Source: Lutibacter citreus (GTDB lineage: Bacteria > Bacteroidota > Bacteroidia > Flavobacteriales > Flavobacteriaceae). From it: 64,000 nt of DNA. Under the pieces are notes generated by a model. That model did no database searches. It was not told where the DNA came from and was given only the letters and a program-made list of their open reading frames with translations. A program made the position numbers and the translations under genes. The number at the start of each line of letters is the position of its first letter. The first letter of the stretch is position 1. The stretch covers positions 1 through 64,000 of the forward strand of contig NZ_QEIH01000003.1 of assembly GCF_003260195.1 (NCBI RefSeq), given 5' to 3'. Shown piece after piece: positions 63,001 through 64,000 of this stretch.

Positions 63001-64000
63001 GCCGTTGCATCTGTAGCATCTCCTGTAATATCAAAATTAATATTTACTATAGGATTGTTTTCACAAACTGTTTGATAAATTTCAGAATCAGCTTGCGGAC
63101 TTATACCCGAATCAAATACTACTACGTTAGCAGTTTTAGGTTCTAAAAGGGTAGGAGTATTACAATAAGAACTATAAGTACTTGAGTCTTCAACATTAAT
63201 TAGTTCAATCTTATAATCTCCAGCAAAAGTTGTAGGTATATTTATTATTGCACTTTCACTAGTTCCTATACTTGAGTTTGTATATTCTATACCATTTATT
63301 GTATAAGTAAACGTGTAAGGAGCAATACCATTTGAACCAGTAAATGTAATTGTTGGTTCTGTATCATTTTTACAAACTTCATATGTATTAAGTCCTGTTA
63401 TAGAGGCATTAATAGTTGGTTTAAGAATTACATTTATTTGAGCTGTATTATCACATCCATCAGCTAAAGAACCAGTTACAAAATATGTTTGGTTTGTTGT
63501 AGGAGTGAAAGTATAGGCATCTGTATTTATTAGTAGAACTGGAATACCAGAAGCATCTAGTTTATACCATTCGTAAGTATCAGCTCCTGTCGCTGTTAAT
63601 GTAATTTCATTTCCTTCACATACTTCAATTTCACTTAAACCATTTTCTATAAGAACTGTAGCTATATTGGTATTTACATTTATTTCACCAGTAATTGGTG
63701 CAGCGCAACCGGTTGAAGATTCTATACTATATGTAAAAGTACCACCTTGAGTTGGCGATCCTGCAATGATACCTGTAATAGGGTCAAAAGTTACACCTTC
63801 AGGTAATGTTCCAGAAAGCGTTAATGCTGCTGCTGGAGCTGTTGAAGGAGTTGTTGAGATACTATAAACAATGTTTTCTATAGCATTATTAATACAGGTT
63901 GATTGAACTGAAGTTCCAGAGGCTAAAAGAATTTCACTTTCAGTTATGTTTATTGTTCCAGTTTCTGTTGTTTGATTACAATCATTTTCAGTTGAAAATG
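60036..64000 (-). CDS. giant repeat surface adhesin with type B C-terminal sorting domain (5' end beyond window)
   Basis: The reading frame appears open from the window edge to the stop at 60036, at least 1321 codons. Spot checks at 62150-62280, 63120-63180 and 63900-63998 are all in frame. It consists of Ig-like repeats of about 80-100 residues with the pattern C-near-start, Y-x-I and LPxG. Near the end comes a PKD-like domain (WDFGDKTPF, then YDVTLTLYNSAGC) and a gliding-motility C-terminal domain of type B (LPTVFSPNSDGINDVFRP and MYIYDNWGNLVYDY). This tail targets the protein to type IX secretion. The PorP/SprF gene follows in the same direction. The N-terminus is not visible. Confidence 0.93.
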   Translation of the reverse strand, partial: FSTENDCNQTTETGTINITESEILLASGTSVQSTCINNAIENIVYSISTTPSTAPAAALTLSGTLPEGVTFDPITGIIAGSPTQGGTFTYSIESSTGCAAPITGEINVNTNIATVLIENGLSEIEVCEGNEITLTATGADTYEWYKLDASGIPVLLINTDAYTFTPTTNQTYFVTGSLADGCDNTAQINVILKPTINASITGLNTYEVCKNDTEPTITFTGSNGIAPYTFTYTINGIEYTNSSIGTSESAIINIPTTFAGDYKIELINVEDSSTYSSYCNTPTLLEPKTANVVVFDSGISPQADSEIYQTVCENNPIVNINFDITGDATDATAEGLPSGVTASLAGNVLTISGVPTVVGSFDYTVVTSGPLPTCNSSFSGNLTINENDTITPIDTKLSSQLICQCNDISPILYRLGGSATGAKVTGLPSGIIWNIEDDILTISGNSCDTANKYTYTITTVGTCDSTTTTGEIEITTPAGLSLINGNANEIVCISNNLPNNIQYQGTAGQLLKLYGVLPPGVLFTTDQATGSGIISGTPYLTGTYNYSITSETGCSDVLEGSIIVEPDAFIDLNTDSESINQVACIGTAIETLKYRIPLSVSNLSITPTLPAGINYVVVDDELIITGTPTAILPKTTFNINVVGTCGSASTDFTLNVEDIPVITLETSSGTTTQSVCQNGDITPIQFTVSPAGTSIDTSLLPSFITATEINPTTGLWELTGKPKSTGTFSFEIQTLGNSNCSASLPIEIQNLYAAVSVVLNSGSDNQTLCSFNTPIGDIVYNITGNIPDPSIVNVTGLPNGVSFATTTTATGMLLTISGQSTESGVFEYELIYDTCGTLKKGVIEISSPMSINSNVTQISCNGGDAEISVEIFGGVPFIDKNGNPLYAIKWEGPNGFRQNQSTIKGLLPGDYTISGTDAIGCSIPSATYTIEPLSPLYIDLIDTTVATGCDGSLGCANFDYIGGSGIYTSFLLEYSNPQSKTWEVTTPLNNNYYNICDLEPGLYRITVEDSEGCITDPFLFTVENGSDFAIENLVLEESLCNGETGIIMVEVNSIDTNLIFQYNGKPVTSTSLGNNFYEVQIDASAVTNGVLSVTNIEGCTLTRDIILKTLDPDFEFTSFEFITYGFYEVKSDIEFTNLNFTGSNIYDPNVYSYIEWDFGDKTPFKTFNYPDDLVPDDNSENIKTVFHKYTNDGIYDVTLTLYNSAGCSTSITKTIIIGKGASVLLPTVFSPNSDGINDVFRPLFRGVTEISMYIYDNWGNLVYDYTSNDAQTLENDKEWGWNGIEPLNSEPRNGNYRCYIVAKTLNNKVIEKNVRFLIIQ

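Overview
The window is AT-rich DNA from a member of the Bacteroidota, almost certainly the family Flavobacteriaceae. The evidence is two SusC/SusD pairs with an ECF sigma/FecR pair, a type B C-terminal sorting domain next to a PorP/SprF protein (type IX secretion), DUF4369 and DUF3667 proteins, TAnnTTTG promoter elements and LytTR signalling. I saw no rRNA, tRNA or CRISPR array. The genus cannot be fixed from the sequence.

Layout. (1) 1-6060 is accessory. The edge holds the first 25 codons of an IS1182-type transposase on the minus strand. Five unrelated single genes follow, all on +: a membrane protein, a DUF1826 protein, a thioredoxin-like lipoprotein, a DUF3667 protein and a PLP decarboxylase. 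Each is followed by a copy of one imperfectly palindromic repeat of about 110-150 bp, so the stretch looks like an integron-style cassette array without a visible integrase. Fragments of the repeat recur near 13990 and 16300. (2) 6323-21326 is mixed: AraC regulator/MFS pump/peroxiredoxin, a YczE-like membrane domain fused to a cytidylate-kinase domain, a BASS-type transporter, a Grx-Grx-thioredoxin reductase fusion, small membrane proteins, 5'-nucleotidase, GlgX, an aspartic protease-like lipoprotein and a VOC protein. (3) 21794-24685 is a hybrid histidine kinase.

(4) 25104-37796 is a TonB-dependent uptake locus: sigma, FecR, SusC1, SusD1 and terminator, then a second SusC2, SusD2 and terminator. 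Decayed remains of a second sigma/FecR pair lie between them, so the whole unit was duplicated and only one regulatory pair survived. The two SusC genes keep a nearly identical leader, including a conserved 17-codon upstream ORF with a hairpin, and a nearly identical N-terminal STN domain. Their barrels have diverged. One sigma/FecR pair probably listens to both transporters.

(5) 38192-44375 is a two-branch signalling locus. One branch is H-NOX with a histidine kinase, followed by a CheY-like regulator. The other is FIST (NosP-type), a NahK-like kinase, HPt and a LytTR response regulator in a tight operon. H-NOX proteins, and some FIST proteins, sense nitric oxide. (6) 44362-58791 looks like an exopolysaccharide or cell-surface glycan locus: TPR/outer-membrane barrel, STAS, flippase, glycosyltransferase, a membrane GT-C-like protein, an Ig-like periplasmic protein, a GH5-like hydrolase, a REC-GT2 fusion, a CAP lipoprotein, half a GT2 and ManC. 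Direct repeats close to the LytTR consensus, spaced exactly 21 bp, precede five genes in regions 5 and 6. In the three clearest cases downstream of the signalling genes they sit 37 bp upstream of a TAnnTTTG-like element. I infer an NO-sensing phosphorelay that controls surface polysaccharide. (7) 58983-64000 (minus) holds a PorP/SprF protein and the C-terminal part of a giant repeat adhesin that runs off the window.
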